DNA of 64,000 nucleotides. Origin: an uncultured Clostridia bacterium (GTDB lineage: Bacteria > Bacillota > Clostridia > Oscillospirales > Ruminococcaceae). The notes under the pieces are model-generated. The model searched no databases, was not told where the DNA came from, and saw only the letters and a program-made list of their open reading frames with translations. This document shows, piece by piece, positions 18,554 through 27,182 of the stretch (positions are counted from its first letter, which is position 1; each line of letters opens with the position of its first letter). The stretch is taken from positions 1 to 64,000 of the forward strand of contig CAMVNQ010000008.1 in the NCBI GenBank assembly GCA_947168885.1, written 5' to 3'. The position numbers and the translations under genes are program-made.

Positions 18554-19633
18554 ATGAGCAACAACAACACTATCGATATCAATCAGATCCTTGATGAAAC
18601 AAGAGCAATGGGTGCTTCCGACCTTCATTTTACCGCAGGTCTTCCGCCTATCGTAAGACTTCACGGTAATATAAAGAAGGTATCGGGCTATCCGGACTGC
18701 ACAGAGCCGATAATCGTTAACGTTATCAACCAGATAACATCCATAAAGCATAAGCAGACCATTCAGAAGGGTCTTGACGCCGACTTCTCATACGTTTCCA
18801 GCTCCGGCCACAGACACCGTGTAAACGTATATAGACAGAGAGGTTACCATGCAGTAGCGATGCGTCTTCTCCGTAATGACATACCGACACTTAAAGACCT
18901 TTACCTTCCCGACATTCTCGGTGATTTCGCGCTCAAGCCCCGTGGACTTGTGCTCGTAACAGGACCTACCGGTTCCGGTAAATCGACAACTCTCGCGGCA
19001 ATGATAGACCATATCAACCGTCAGAAGAACTGCCACATCATCACTATCGAGGATCCTATCGAGTATCTGCACAACCACAAGCAGTCGATGCTCAACCAGC
19101 GTGAGATAGGCGTCGATGTTGACAGCTTCGCAGGCGCGCTCCGTGCGGCTCTTCGTGAAGACCCGGACGTTATCCTCGTCGGAGAGATGCGTGACTTTGA
19201 GACGATCAACGCGGCGGTAACCGCGGCAGAAACAGGACATCTCGTTCTTTCGACACTTCATACAACGGGTGCAGCAGATACCCTCGACCGTATCATCGAC
19301 GTTTACCCGCCTCACTCACAGGGTCAGATACGTTCTCAGCTCGCGAACTCGATGGTCGGTGTTGTATCGCAGACACTCTGTGCTACTACAGACGGCAAGG
19401 GACGTGTAGCGGCACTTGAGATAATGGCGGCAACAGACCCGATACGTGCGATGATCCGTGAAGGTAAGATATTCCAGATCCCGAGCTCTATTGCAACAGG
19501 ACGTAAAGACGGAATGTTCTCGCTTGACCAGGATCTTGCAAGACTCGTTCGTAACGGCCGTATCTCCAATGAGCTCGCGCTCTCGAGATGCCAGGATCCG
19601 TCCGAGTACAAGAGATTCTTACAGATGACATAA
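18554..19633 (+). CDS. pilT: Type IV pilus retraction ATPase PilT
   Basis: 359 residues. Walker A GPTGSGKSTT (about 138-147), Walker B ILVGEMRDFET, His box TLHTTGAADT and the PilT signature in the C-terminal domain (the AIRNLIRE-like motif appears as PIRAMIREGK). There is no tetracysteine motif, as expected for PilT. It powers filament retraction and thus twitching or DNA uptake. SD GGAG precedes the ATG. It is the last gene of the pilB-pilT pair and is followed by a strong hairpin. Confidence 0.95.
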   Translation: MSNNNTIDINQILDETRAMGASDLHFTAGLPPIVRLHGNIKKVSGYPDCTEPIIVNVINQITSIKHKQTIQKGLDADFSYVSSSGHRHRVNVYRQRGYHAVAMRLLRNDIPTLKDLYLPDILGDFALKPRGLVLVTGPTGSGKSTTLAAMIDHINRQKNCHIITIEDPIEYLHNHKQSMLNQREIGVDVDSFAGALRAALREDPDVILVGEMRDFETINAAVTAAETGHLVLSTLHTTGAADTLDRIIDVYPPHSQGQIRSQLANSMVGVVSQTLCATTDGKGRVAALEIMAATDPIRAMIREGKIFQIPSSIATGRKDGMFSLDQDLARLVRNGRISNELALSRCQDPSEYKRFLQMT

Positions 19634-19642
19634 GATTTATGA

Positions 19643-19682
19643 TTTGGGGGAAAACTTTTCTTAACAAAAGTTTTCCCCCAAA
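19643..19682 (+). terminator. 17-bp perfect hairpin after pilT
   Basis: TTTGGGGGAAAACTTTT (19643-19659) and its exact complement (19666-19682) with a 6-base loop. The run of T in the stem and CTCCTTTTC after it suit a terminator. The perfect stem and following GC-rich tail look like a dispersed intergenic repeat family as well. Confidence 0.65.
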
Positions 19683-20029
19683 CTCCTTTTCAAAAGACTT
19701 CAGGCGCTTCGCTAAGAACGGCAGACCTGAGTGAGCAGTTGCTCCGGTCGGCTTTCGGATCCAGCATCGCGCTGACGCGCCGGACAATCTGCACAAATCC
19801 ATGGCTGATTGCAAACTGCGATTGTATATTTTTACAAAAAATCATAAAAAAGCAAAATTTCTTCAAAAAACGTGTCACCTTTTGGTCCGATAAAACGTTT
19901 TATATTACAGAAGCACAAAAATGTCACCCCCTACAAATTGACATCAGCTTTATCTCATTGCCGTCCGTGTTCCGATCGGGCACGGGCGGCCCCTCCAAAA
20001 CAAATACTATGGAAAGGAAGTAAAATACT
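19683..20029. other. Intergenic region between pilT and the SLH protein gene
   Basis: No gene is supported. The first 110 bases (to about 19795) are GC-rich, with TCAGG...CCTGA and CGCG-containing short inverted repeats, and look like a continuation of the repeat element starting at the 19643 hairpin. The rest is AT-rich. TTGACA occurs at 19937-19942 without a good -10, so the promoter of the downstream gene is not fixed. Confidence 0.4.
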
Positions 20030-22192
20030 ATGAAACTCAGACGATTGGGAGCAGGAGTCCTCGCTGCGGCATTATCCGCGACCTCTGTCGGCATATGCGC
20101 TTATGCGGAGGAAGATGCAGCTATGAAGCAGGCTCTTACTTATGTCAAGCAGCGACTTGATATTCCCGAGGAGCTTACCGAGTTCCAGCACCGCACATCT
20201 ACCGAGCAGAACAACACCCGATATACATTCTCATGGAACGACAAGAATGGAAGCAAGAGCATGAATGTTCAGATAACCGGACGTGTTATCAAGAATATAA
20301 ACATTTATAAGGACTGGGACGAGGACGACTATAAAACATCATTCGCGAAGCTTTCGGACGAGAAGCTCACTGAGATCGCGAAAAAGTACATAAAGGAGAT
20401 CAACCCGACTGTCTTTGACAAGATCGAAATAGACAACGAGATCAGCATTTCCCTCTATGGTCCCGAAGCGATACTCGCATTCAGCCGCGTCGAGAACGGA
20501 ATACCTGTAACAAATCAGACCGGTTATGTCTGCATAAACAAGAATACCGGCGAACTTCTGAGATACAACTTCAACTGGATAAACGGCGCGACATTCTCCG
20601 ACGCGAAGGGCGCAATCTCACTCAAAGACGCGCAGAAAGCATACAAAAAGCTTTTCCCTGTAGAGAAGGTATATACTCTCGAATACAACTGGGAGAAGGA
20701 TGAATACATACCCCACCTTATTTATCGCCAGACCGCTGCCGGCCAGATAAACGCGTTCACCGGCGAGCTTTCGACTTTTGAGGATTACAGAAGCTATGAC
20801 ATGGAAAATGGCGACGATGATGCTGCAATGGCAGAAGATGCCGCCTTAACCAACGATGCCAACCCCGGAATGGGCGCTAAGGAAATAACGTTCACCGAAG
20901 CGGAGATTGCGAAGCTTGAAGAAGAAAGTAAGCTGATAAGCGCAGAAAAGGAGCTGAAGGATCTGCAGAAGCTCGGAATATTCTATATCCCGAAGCAGAG
21001 CGAGGTAAGCTCACAGGACTGCCGCTATGACGAGAAGAGCAAGTCCTACATCAGAAACGTGTCGTTCAACGGTGAGACCGACAGATACGTCGATCTCAAC
21101 GGTGATATTATCATTCCGCTTGAAGACGTAAAGAGAAGCAGCGATACATACAGATTCTACGGTTACTTCTCGTACAACGCGGAGACCGGCGAGCTGCTCA
21201 GCTTCAACTGCTCGTCTCCCGATGTCGGCACAAATATGGATACCGCCAAGTACACCAAGAAGGCGGACGAGATCACGAAAAAGCTTCTCGGCGATAAGGC
21301 GGAGAAGTTCGGCAAGCTTGAAAACACATATTCGAACAAGTCCTACTCGAAGTACGACCCCGAAACCGGAAAAGCTATCGGTGAGCCGCGCATCACTTCT
21401 ATGGCGTTCAACGCGAACAGGGTCGAGAACGGTATCACCTGCGTTAATGAAAGCGTATATCTCCGCATCGGCAATATCGGCTATGTAACAGATTATAATG
21501 TTCACTTCAACGCAGACATAACATATCCGAAGCCCGAAAAGATAATCTCCGCGAACAGAGCTTACGCACAGTTCTTCAAGCAGGTCGAGCTCGGACTTAA
21601 ATACCGCTGCGCGTACAAGACCGACGAAAAGAAGGTCGTAAGTGCTCTCGTTTACGCGACCAACAAGAATCTTTATATAGACGCGTTCACCGGTAAGCTC
21701 ACGACTTCCTCCGGTTCTGAGATCTTCGTTGTAGAAGACTCCGGCGACTATACCGACCTCGAAAACAGCGAGTACAAGACCTATGCCGAGAAGCTTAAGA
21801 AGTACGGCATCACCCTCATGGATAAGCAGAACAGACTTAACGGTAATGACCCTATAACAGCCCTTGATTTCAGCAACGTTATGTCCTCTGCGGGTATAAA
21901 CATACGTGCCGACGAAAAGGACAGCAAGATCATAAACGAGGACACAATTGTGACCCGTCAGCTTGCGGCTTACCTTCTTGTTTACGGCAAGTACGGCAAC
22001 GGGATCGCAGAGATGACTTCGATATTCAAGTCGAAGTTCAGCGATGTCAAGGAAGGAAGCAAGTATGTAGGTTTCATCATGATAGCAGATGAGTCGGGAC
22101 TTCTCAAGGGGAACGGCAGCAAGTTCTCTCCCAAGGCAGAGATGACCAGAGGCGAGACACTCAAGCTCATCTACGACTATCTCTCCAAATAA
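20030..22192 (+). CDS. Secreted YcdB/YcdC-domain protein with C-terminal SLH repeats
   Basis: 720 residues. It has a signal peptide (1-26, cut near AYA-EE) and then two related regions with YcdB/YcdC features: GYVCINKNTGELLRYNFNW around 165-185 and FSYNAETGELLSFNCSS around 383-400. An acidic linker is at 255-280. The C-terminal 150 residues carry S-layer homology repeats, clearest in YVGFIMIADESGLLKGNG followed by FSPKAEMTRGE, which bind secondary cell-wall polymer. The protein should therefore sit non-covalently on the cell wall. SD AAAGGAAG precedes the ATG. The biochemical role of YcdB domains is not known. Confidence 0.8.
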   Translation: MKLRRLGAGVLAAALSATSVGICAYAEEDAAMKQALTYVKQRLDIPEELTEFQHRTSTEQNNTRYTFSWNDKNGSKSMNVQITGRVIKNINIYKDWDEDDYKTSFAKLSDEKLTEIAKKYIKEINPTVFDKIEIDNEISISLYGPEAILAFSRVENGIPVTNQTGYVCINKNTGELLRYNFNWINGATFSDAKGAISLKDAQKAYKKLFPVEKVYTLEYNWEKDEYIPHLIYRQTAAGQINAFTGELSTFEDYRSYDMENGDDDAAMAEDAALTNDANPGMGAKEITFTEAEIAKLEEESKLISAEKELKDLQKLGIFYIPKQSEVSSQDCRYDEKSKSYIRNVSFNGETDRYVDLNGDIIIPLEDVKRSSDTYRFYGYFSYNAETGELLSFNCSSPDVGTNMDTAKYTKKADEITKKLLGDKAEKFGKLENTYSNKSYSKYDPETGKAIGEPRITSMAFNANRVENGITCVNESVYLRIGNIGYVTDYNVHFNADITYPKPEKIISANRAYAQFFKQVELGLKYRCAYKTDEKKVVSALVYATNKNLYIDAFTGKLTTSSGSEIFVVEDSGDYTDLENSEYKTYAEKLKKYGITLMDKQNRLNGNDPITALDFSNVMSSAGINIRADEKDSKIINEDTIVTRQLAAYLLVYGKYGNGIAEMTSIFKSKFSDVKEGSKYVGFIMIADESGLLKGNGSKFSPKAEMTRGETLKLIYDYLSK

Positions 22193-22228
22193 GCCACACC
22201 TCTCATAAAATATCTCTATCTCAACCGG

Positions 22229-22261
22229 CAGCAGCGCGGGAGCTCGTCTCCTGCGCTGCTG
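22229..22261 (+). terminator. Terminator of the SLH protein gene
   Basis: Stem CAGCAGCGC/GCGCTGCTG extended by GGAG/CTCC, followed by TCTTTAT. Confidence 0.7.
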
Positions 22262-22292
22262 TCTTTATGCCGCCGCTCTGGAATACGAAGAA

Positions 22293-22345
22293 AACCGGAA
22301 AAGCTCCGTGCACGCATTACTGTGTACTCGGAGCTTTCCCGGTTT
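22293..22345 (+). terminator. Second hairpin in the intergenic region
   Basis: AACCGGAAAAGCTCCG (22293-22308) pairs with CGGAGCTTTCCCGGTTT (22329-22345). It shares the AAAGCTCC/GGAGCTTT stem seen in terminators at 23754 and 41129. It may back up the upstream terminator. The remaining 22346-22571 is AT-rich leader without a convincing promoter. Confidence 0.5.
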
Positions 22346-22571
22346 GGATATATTTCAGAGGTTTCGGCAAATTTATCATGGAAATATCCACTAAAAGTAT
22401 AATATCATAAACAATAGCAAATGTAAATAGCAAATTAAATAAAATTTTTGTAAAGCCATGCAAATTCGTTCATATTTGAATTTAGTATGAAAATTATTGC
22501 AGGATCGGTATATTCCGGACAATTCCCGAATAAAATCAAGTAAAAGATGTTTTACGAAAGGATATATCGTT

Positions 22572-23750
22572 ATGGTAATATACACTATGACAAAAAAGCA
22601 GATACTTCGTATTACCGCGCTCGTTCTCACTGCTGTCATCGCAGTACTCATCATCATATTTGCGGTGACAGGCTCGGTGACTGCTTCCGCCCAATCCGGG
22701 AAAATGCCGGTTTGCAGTGTCGGACGCGGTGACAACAAGATAGCTCTGACTTTCAACTGTGCCTGGGACGCTTCCGATATAGAAGCACTTCTTGATACGC
22801 TCGGGAAGAATGATGCAAAAGCCACATTCTTTGTAACCGGAGAGTTCTGTGATACCCATCCCGAAGCTGTCCGCAGAATGAGTGAGGGCGGTCACTCGGT
22901 ACAGAGCTGCACAGATAAGAACATACATATCAAGGGAATTAACATAAACGACCTTATAGCCGATACTAAAGCCGTTTCGCAGAAGATAAGGACTCTGACG
23001 GGCAAGGAGCCGAAGTTCTGCCGCGCTCCGTTCGGCGACTTTGATGACAAGGCTCTGACCACGCTTGAAGGCATGGGGCTAATTCCCGTTCAGTGGTCCG
23101 TTGACAGCAAAGATCTTGATGACCCCGACGCGCTTTCGGTAAAGAAACGCGTTCTCGATAACACCGCGTCGGGGTCGATCCTCCTGTTCCATAATGAAAG
23201 CTCCGTTAACGGCGAGGCGCTCTCGCAGATCATAACCGGGCTGAAGCAGAAAGGCTTTGAGCCGGTTTGCGCCGAGGAAATCCTTTTTGCCGATAACTAC
23301 ATTATCGACGAGAACGGTGTTCAGCAGTACCGTCCAGCTGTTTCAGCCTCTCTGCCTATAATTTACGCTGAGAACAATGACGCTCTCGACGCGGCTTTCG
23401 AGAAGCTGCGCGAAAACCTCACCCTGCAGGAGATATACGACCTGTCCTCTGTTGGCAGGGTAGGCATGGTCGATAAGATCAAAGACTTTCTGAACGCACG
23501 CGAGGAATACGCTGTCCGCGAAGCTACTTACGAGGAGCTTATGGACTGCTATCTTGTGCTCGTATATGCTGCGGAGCATTACGGCTGCGGAGGAACGTAC
23601 ACCGAGCCGATGTATGAGGAGATACCGCAGATAACTCCGCCTGAGGATGACGAGGACATTCCCGTTATACCGGAAGAATACACCGACGAGCCGGACATTG
23701 GCAAAGACGGACAGACCGAAGACAAGGACGGCGCGGAAACAGTCAAATAA
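22572..23750 (+). CDS. Polysaccharide deacetylase-fold protein, catalytic residues degenerate
   Basis: 392 residues: one N-terminal membrane helix (about 13-33), an extracellular NodB/CE4 domain (55-245) and an acidic Pro-rich tail (340-392). Several fold landmarks are kept: ATFFVTGEF, RAPFGDF (motif 3, 151-157), WSVDSKD and SILLFH. But motif 1 reads TFNCAWD (N62 instead of the first Asp), and motif 2 reads SCTDKN (C113 and N117 where the two zinc-binding His should be). Without these the metal-dependent deacetylation known for CE4 enzymes is unlikely, so it may be a binding or regulatory protein of the PdaB-like branch. Start at 22572 with AAAGGA upstream. Monocistronic. Confidence 0.75.
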   Translation: MVIYTMTKKQILRITALVLTAVIAVLIIIFAVTGSVTASAQSGKMPVCSVGRGDNKIALTFNCAWDASDIEALLDTLGKNDAKATFFVTGEFCDTHPEAVRRMSEGGHSVQSCTDKNIHIKGININDLIADTKAVSQKIRTLTGKEPKFCRAPFGDFDDKALTTLEGMGLIPVQWSVDSKDLDDPDALSVKKRVLDNTASGSILLFHNESSVNGEALSQIITGLKQKGFEPVCAEEILFADNYIIDENGVQQYRPAVSASLPIIYAENNDALDAAFEKLRENLTLQEIYDLSSVGRVGMVDKIKDFLNAREEYAVREATYEELMDCYLVLVYAAEHYGCGGTYTEPMYEEIPQITPPEDDEDIPVIPEEYTDEPDIGKDGQTEDKDGAETVK

Positions 23751-23753
23751 ACA

Positions 23754-23779
23754 AAAGCTCCCGGATTTCCGGGAGCTTT
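23754..23779. terminator. Bidirectional terminator
   Basis: AAAGCTCCCGG/CCGGGAGCTTT with a 4-base loop, between the convergent deacetylase-like gene and yebC. Confidence 0.85.
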
Positions 23780-23806
23780 ACTGTTCTTTTCAAAGAGAAG
23801 GAGCTG

Positions 23807-24541
23807 TCATTCAGCATCTTCCCAGTTGTGCCATACGTTCTGGACGTCGTCGTTGTCGTCGAGAGCATCGAGGAGAAGTCCCATCTTCTTGATGTGATCT
23901 TCGTCGGTGAGTGTCGTGTATGTTGACGGTATTTTCGCGGGTTCTGCGGAAAGTACCTTGTAGCCCTTTGCTTCGAGAGCCTTGCCGACTTCGGTTACAT
24001 TATTCGGGTCGGTGGTTATCTCAACGCAGCCGTCCTCGAATGTGAAGTCGTCGCCGCCTGCTTCGAGAATGTCTTCCATAGCCTTGTCCTCGTCAATGTC
24101 CTCGTCCTCGTTATCGAGAACAACGATGCCCTTTGTCGAGAAAAGGAACGATACACAGCCGGATGTGCCGAGGTTGCCGCCGAACTTATCAAAGTAATGA
24201 CGCACTTCACCGGCAGTACGGTTGCGGTTGTCGGTAAGGCACTCAACGATGACTGCAACGCCGTTGGGACCGTATCCTTCGTAAACGCACTCTTCATAGT
24301 TCGTCTTTTCTCCGTCGCCGCTTGCCTTCTTTATAAGACGGTCGATGTTGTCGTTCGGGATATTGTTTGATTTAGCTTTCTGAACGAGCTGTGCGAGCTT
24401 TGAGTTGCTGTTCGGGTCACCGCCGCCTTCACGCACAGCTACGATGATCTCACGGCTTATCTTGGTGAAGACCTTAGCTCTTGCGCCGTCCTTTTCACCT
24501 TTTTTTCTCTTGATAGTGCTCCATTTGGAATGTCCTGACAT
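23807..24541 (-). CDS. yebC: YebC/PmpR family regulator (TACO1-like)
   Basis: 244 residues, the normal family length. The N-terminus MSGHSKWSTIKRKKGEKD and the segment NIPNDNIDRLIKKASG are diagnostic. Members have been described as DNA-binding transcription regulators and, more recently, as ribosome-associated factors that relieve stalling; the sequence does not decide between these. SD GGAGGAG precedes the ATG. It is the last gene of the minus-strand group starting at rplU or mrnC and lies 20 bases after the toroid protein gene. Confidence 0.93.
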   Translation of the reverse strand: MSGHSKWSTIKRKKGEKDGARAKVFTKISREIIVAVREGGGDPNSNSKLAQLVQKAKSNNIPNDNIDRLIKKASGDGEKTNYEECVYEGYGPNGVAVIVECLTDNRNRTAGEVRHYFDKFGGNLGTSGCVSFLFSTKGIVVLDNEDEDIDEDKAMEDILEAGGDDFTFEDGCVEITTDPNNVTEVGKALEAKGYKVLSAEPAKIPSTYTTLTDEDHIKKMGLLLDALDDNDDVQNVWHNWEDAE

Positions 24542-24561
24542 AGTTTTTCTCCTCCGTTTTG

Positions 24562-26478
24562 TTATGCAGTCTCTTTTGTATCGTTTTCTTTCGTATCATC
24601 GGCAGGTGCGTCCGCTGCGGCATCCGGATTTTCGGTGCCGTCTTCTGCGCTGCCTTCTTCACCGTTTTCTTCGCCGCCCTCGGCATCACCGGCATCGGCA
24701 TCACCGGCATCGGTCTGCGCCTCCGGTTCGGTTTTCGGACGAAGGCTTGGCGGGTTCTCTTTATATTCGATTATGGTATCGAAATTCTTCCAGAACAGAT
24801 AATATCCGTCAAGGAAGTGCTGAATATCATCGATCCTTATGCGGAAGTTATCCTCGCGTATTGCCATGCTGTTAACGACAGTCGAAGGATCCTTGAAGTA
24901 CATTGCGCACTCGGGGAACATAAAGAAGTTGAAACCGAACTCCGCACGGCGTATAGATGCCTTTACCGCCTGGACATCATCGAACGTTTCGAGATATTTG
25001 CACTCAACGCCGTCATCTATCATGCGCTGATACATCTCAAGAGAAGCATTCAGAGTTTCTGCCGCTACGTTCGAGCTGCCCTTTGAAGCGTAAGCGTTGA
25101 CGCTGAAATTATCTGCGTCTATGTTTTTGAGGCCGAACTCGTAATACCGCTCATAAGGCAGATATTTTGTTATCTCGTTGAACACATAGGACATCCAATG
25201 GCTGTGCAGTGACGCATAATCTTTCTTCACGAAGTAGTCACAAGCCTTGCTTGCGGCGGTAAGATACTTCTTGTCGCCGAGTATGCCGTAGGCTTTGAGT
25301 ATTCCGTAAGCCGCTTCACCGTCGTAGTAGATTATTATGTATTCTTCCGCGGTCTTGTATGTCTTCTTGTCAAGCGTGTGGATGTAGCTTCCGTCCTTCT
25401 TCTGCATCTTTATGATGCCGTTTGCGAGCTGACGGATAAGCGCATTATGTTTGGTGGAGCCGAACACTTCTGCATAAGTCGTAAGCGCAAGCAGCGCGAG
25501 ACCGTTGCCGCCGACATTAAGTCTGGAGCCGTCCGCCACATAAGCAGTCTGGCTGTTCTGATTATGTATGTTCTTTTTCAGATATTCTATCGCAGAGTCG
25601 ATAACAGGGACGAGACCTTCGTCGCGGCACATATCGTACTGCATGATAAGGCTCCATATCGTTCCGGCATGACGTAGTATATTATACCCCTCAAGCTCCT
25701 GATTGTCAATAGGGTAATAGCCGTAGATGAATTTTCCTTTCTTGTCGATGATACCGCTTAAGTATTCCGATGTTTTGCGTGCGAGCTCCTCGATAGTCCT
25801 GCGGTCAACGGTTATCTTTCTGCGCCCGTTGTTATGGCTTCCGTTCGCAAGCTTATGTACGTATGCTCTGTTCTCGGCAAAATACCCCTGTGTCGTGAAA
25901 AGACGGAGTGTGTCCGGTATCGAAGCGAGCTTCTTTTTTCCCATAGCCTTGAGCTCATCGTTGACCTTTTTGAGGTCGAACTCACCGGTCTCATAGTTCA
26001 GAAGGCCGCTGCTGTTTATCTGCGCTTCGAGAAGTGCGGTGCCATAGTATGAAGTGAATGCCACGCCTTTTCTCATGTTGCTGTTGCGGAGCTGCATATT
26101 ATCATCGACGAAATCGAGATACGATTTTTCCTCGTCTGAGACAACGACATCAAGCTTGAACCACTTCGGGAACATCCCCGATTTCTTAGCTTTCTCGAAA
26201 GCTTCCGTGAGTGCTTTGCTCAGGTCGGGAGACTGGGAAAGAAAGACTTTTGCTTTCTTTTTGCCGTCTGAAACGGAGATGAACACGACCGAGCGTCCGA
26301 AGTCCTTTATGGCCTTCATGGTCTCTTCATCATTTTTCAGAGCGCGCACCGTGAGATTGTACTTTGCGGTGTACTCTCTGTTGGAGACATTTGAAGCCTC
26401 CGCCGGGAGCGAGAATACGGCTCCCGCTGCGATAACAGCAGTCAGAAAGACCGAAACAAGTTTTTTGATGACAGACAT
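24562..26478 (-). CDS. Secreted alpha/alpha-toroid protein of unknown function
   Basis: 638 residues. A signal peptide (1-29, cut near AEA-SN) is followed by a globular part of about 560 residues and an acidic Glu/Asp/Ala-rich tail (590-638). Residues 230-480 contain repeated helical hairpins with motifs such as NILRHAGTIWSLIMQYDM, GGNGLALLALTTY, IKMQKKDGSY and YYDGEAAYGILKAY. This is the pattern of (alpha/alpha) toroids found in prenyltransferase/terpenoid-cyclase folds, glycan lyases and related glycosidases. I cannot identify catalytic residues. It follows mrnC by 3 bases. A role in envelope or glycan processing is plausible only because it is secreted. Confidence 0.65.
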   Translation of the reverse strand: MSVIKKLVSVFLTAVIAAGAVFSLPAEASNVSNREYTAKYNLTVRALKNDEETMKAIKDFGRSVVFISVSDGKKKAKVFLSQSPDLSKALTEAFEKAKKSGMFPKWFKLDVVVSDEEKSYLDFVDDNMQLRNSNMRKGVAFTSYYGTALLEAQINSSGLLNYETGEFDLKKVNDELKAMGKKKLASIPDTLRLFTTQGYFAENRAYVHKLANGSHNNGRRKITVDRRTIEELARKTSEYLSGIIDKKGKFIYGYYPIDNQELEGYNILRHAGTIWSLIMQYDMCRDEGLVPVIDSAIEYLKKNIHNQNSQTAYVADGSRLNVGGNGLALLALTTYAEVFGSTKHNALIRQLANGIIKMQKKDGSYIHTLDKKTYKTAEEYIIIYYDGEAAYGILKAYGILGDKKYLTAASKACDYFVKKDYASLHSHWMSYVFNEITKYLPYERYYEFGLKNIDADNFSVNAYASKGSSNVAAETLNASLEMYQRMIDDGVECKYLETFDDVQAVKASIRRAEFGFNFFMFPECAMYFKDPSTVVNSMAIREDNFRIRIDDIQHFLDGYYLFWKNFDTIIEYKENPPSLRPKTEPEAQTDAGDADAGDAEGGEENGEEGSAEDGTENPDAAADAPADDTKENDTKETA

Positions 26479-26481
26479 AAC

Positions 26482-26877
26482 TTATCCTTTCGATTGGGTG
26501 AGAATTATATTGAACAGCTCCTCTATACGCTTGTCCGCACCCGTGAGAGACAGGTAACCGAAAAGTGCTTCGACAGCCGTTGCTTTATGGTATTCGGCGG
26601 AATTGCTCGACTTGGGCGCGTTCAGCCCTGTAGCGTTTCTGCCGCGGCGGAGTATCTCCGCTTCGTCCTCGTCGAGAACGGAGGTGAGTATCTCGAAAGC
26701 TGCCGCCTGAAACGACGCTCTCGCCATTTTCACCGACATATTATGGAGCTCGCCGGACGGTCTGTCGCCGAGCTCGGTGATGTGCCTGCGGACATAAAGC
26801 TCGTACACGCTGTCGCCGTAGAATGCGAGAGTGGTCGGGCTGAGCCGCTTGGCATCGGGTCTTGATAAAATCTTCAT
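26482..26877 (-). CDS. mrnC: Mini-ribonuclease 3
   Basis: 131 residues, the normal size of this RNase III catalytic domain without a dsRNA-binding domain. LAFYGDSVYELYVRRHI contains the metal-binding Asp of the RNase III signature, EAEILRRGRNA is the conserved basic loop, and YHKATAVEALFGYL contains the second acidic catalytic residue. In Bacillus it matures 23S rRNA ends. SD AGAAGG precedes the ATG. It is separated from obg by an unusual 305-bp spacer. Confidence 0.92.
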   Translation of the reverse strand: MKILSRPDAKRLSPTTLAFYGDSVYELYVRRHITELGDRPSGELHNMSVKMARASFQAAAFEILTSVLDEDEAEILRRGRNATGLNAPKSSNSAEYHKATAVEALFGYLSLTGADKRIEELFNIILTQSKG

Positions 26878-27182
26878 ATTGCCTTCTAGTGTATGTTTTT
26901 GCGGGTTTAAGCGTCGCCCTGACCTCGTCGATGTCTTCGCTGTTTAAACCAGATGCTTGATTCTGACTTACGGTTTTGTACAGTAGCAACAAAGCCGAAG
27001 AATATATGCAACGCAGAGATGTGCGGATAGGGCAGCCGCCGTTGCAGAGATCCTAAGTCTGTACAAACTGCTGGCGGCTATTGGGTGCAGCGTCACGCTG
27101 CCGCTGGACCCATGCCGTTCCGCGGAGATTCGATACTATCTTACAAAATGGTAAGAAACTGATATGCCAGAGACTTGTGGGT
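26878..27182. other. 305-bp spacer between obg and mrnC with a gene-remnant-like frame
   Basis: The plus strand carries a stop-bounded 55-codon frame (26987-27154) with no ATG, GTG or TTG start. It reads like real protein (RAAAVAEILSLYKLLAAIG, then TLPLDP) and ends at a TAA. The minus strand has a short frame running into mrnC from 26992. Neither has an SD. Short inverted repeats (GTACAG...CTGTAC near 26978 and 27059; CAGCGTCACGCTG at 27090) suggest a former insertion or structured spacer. No function is claimed. Confidence 0.35.

Noticed and set aside
19488-19814. A 108-codon minus-strand frame across the pilT end and following hairpin
   Set aside because: It overlaps pilT codons and a perfect hairpin, with no SD and no recognisable domain.
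19937-19942. TTGACA as the -35 of the SLH protein gene
   Set aside because: No -10-like sequence follows at 16-18 bases; the promoter is left open.
26741-26992. A minus-strand frame entering mrnC (83 codons)
   Set aside because: Its second half is the out-of-frame reading of mrnC and no SD is present; mrnC itself has a clear start.
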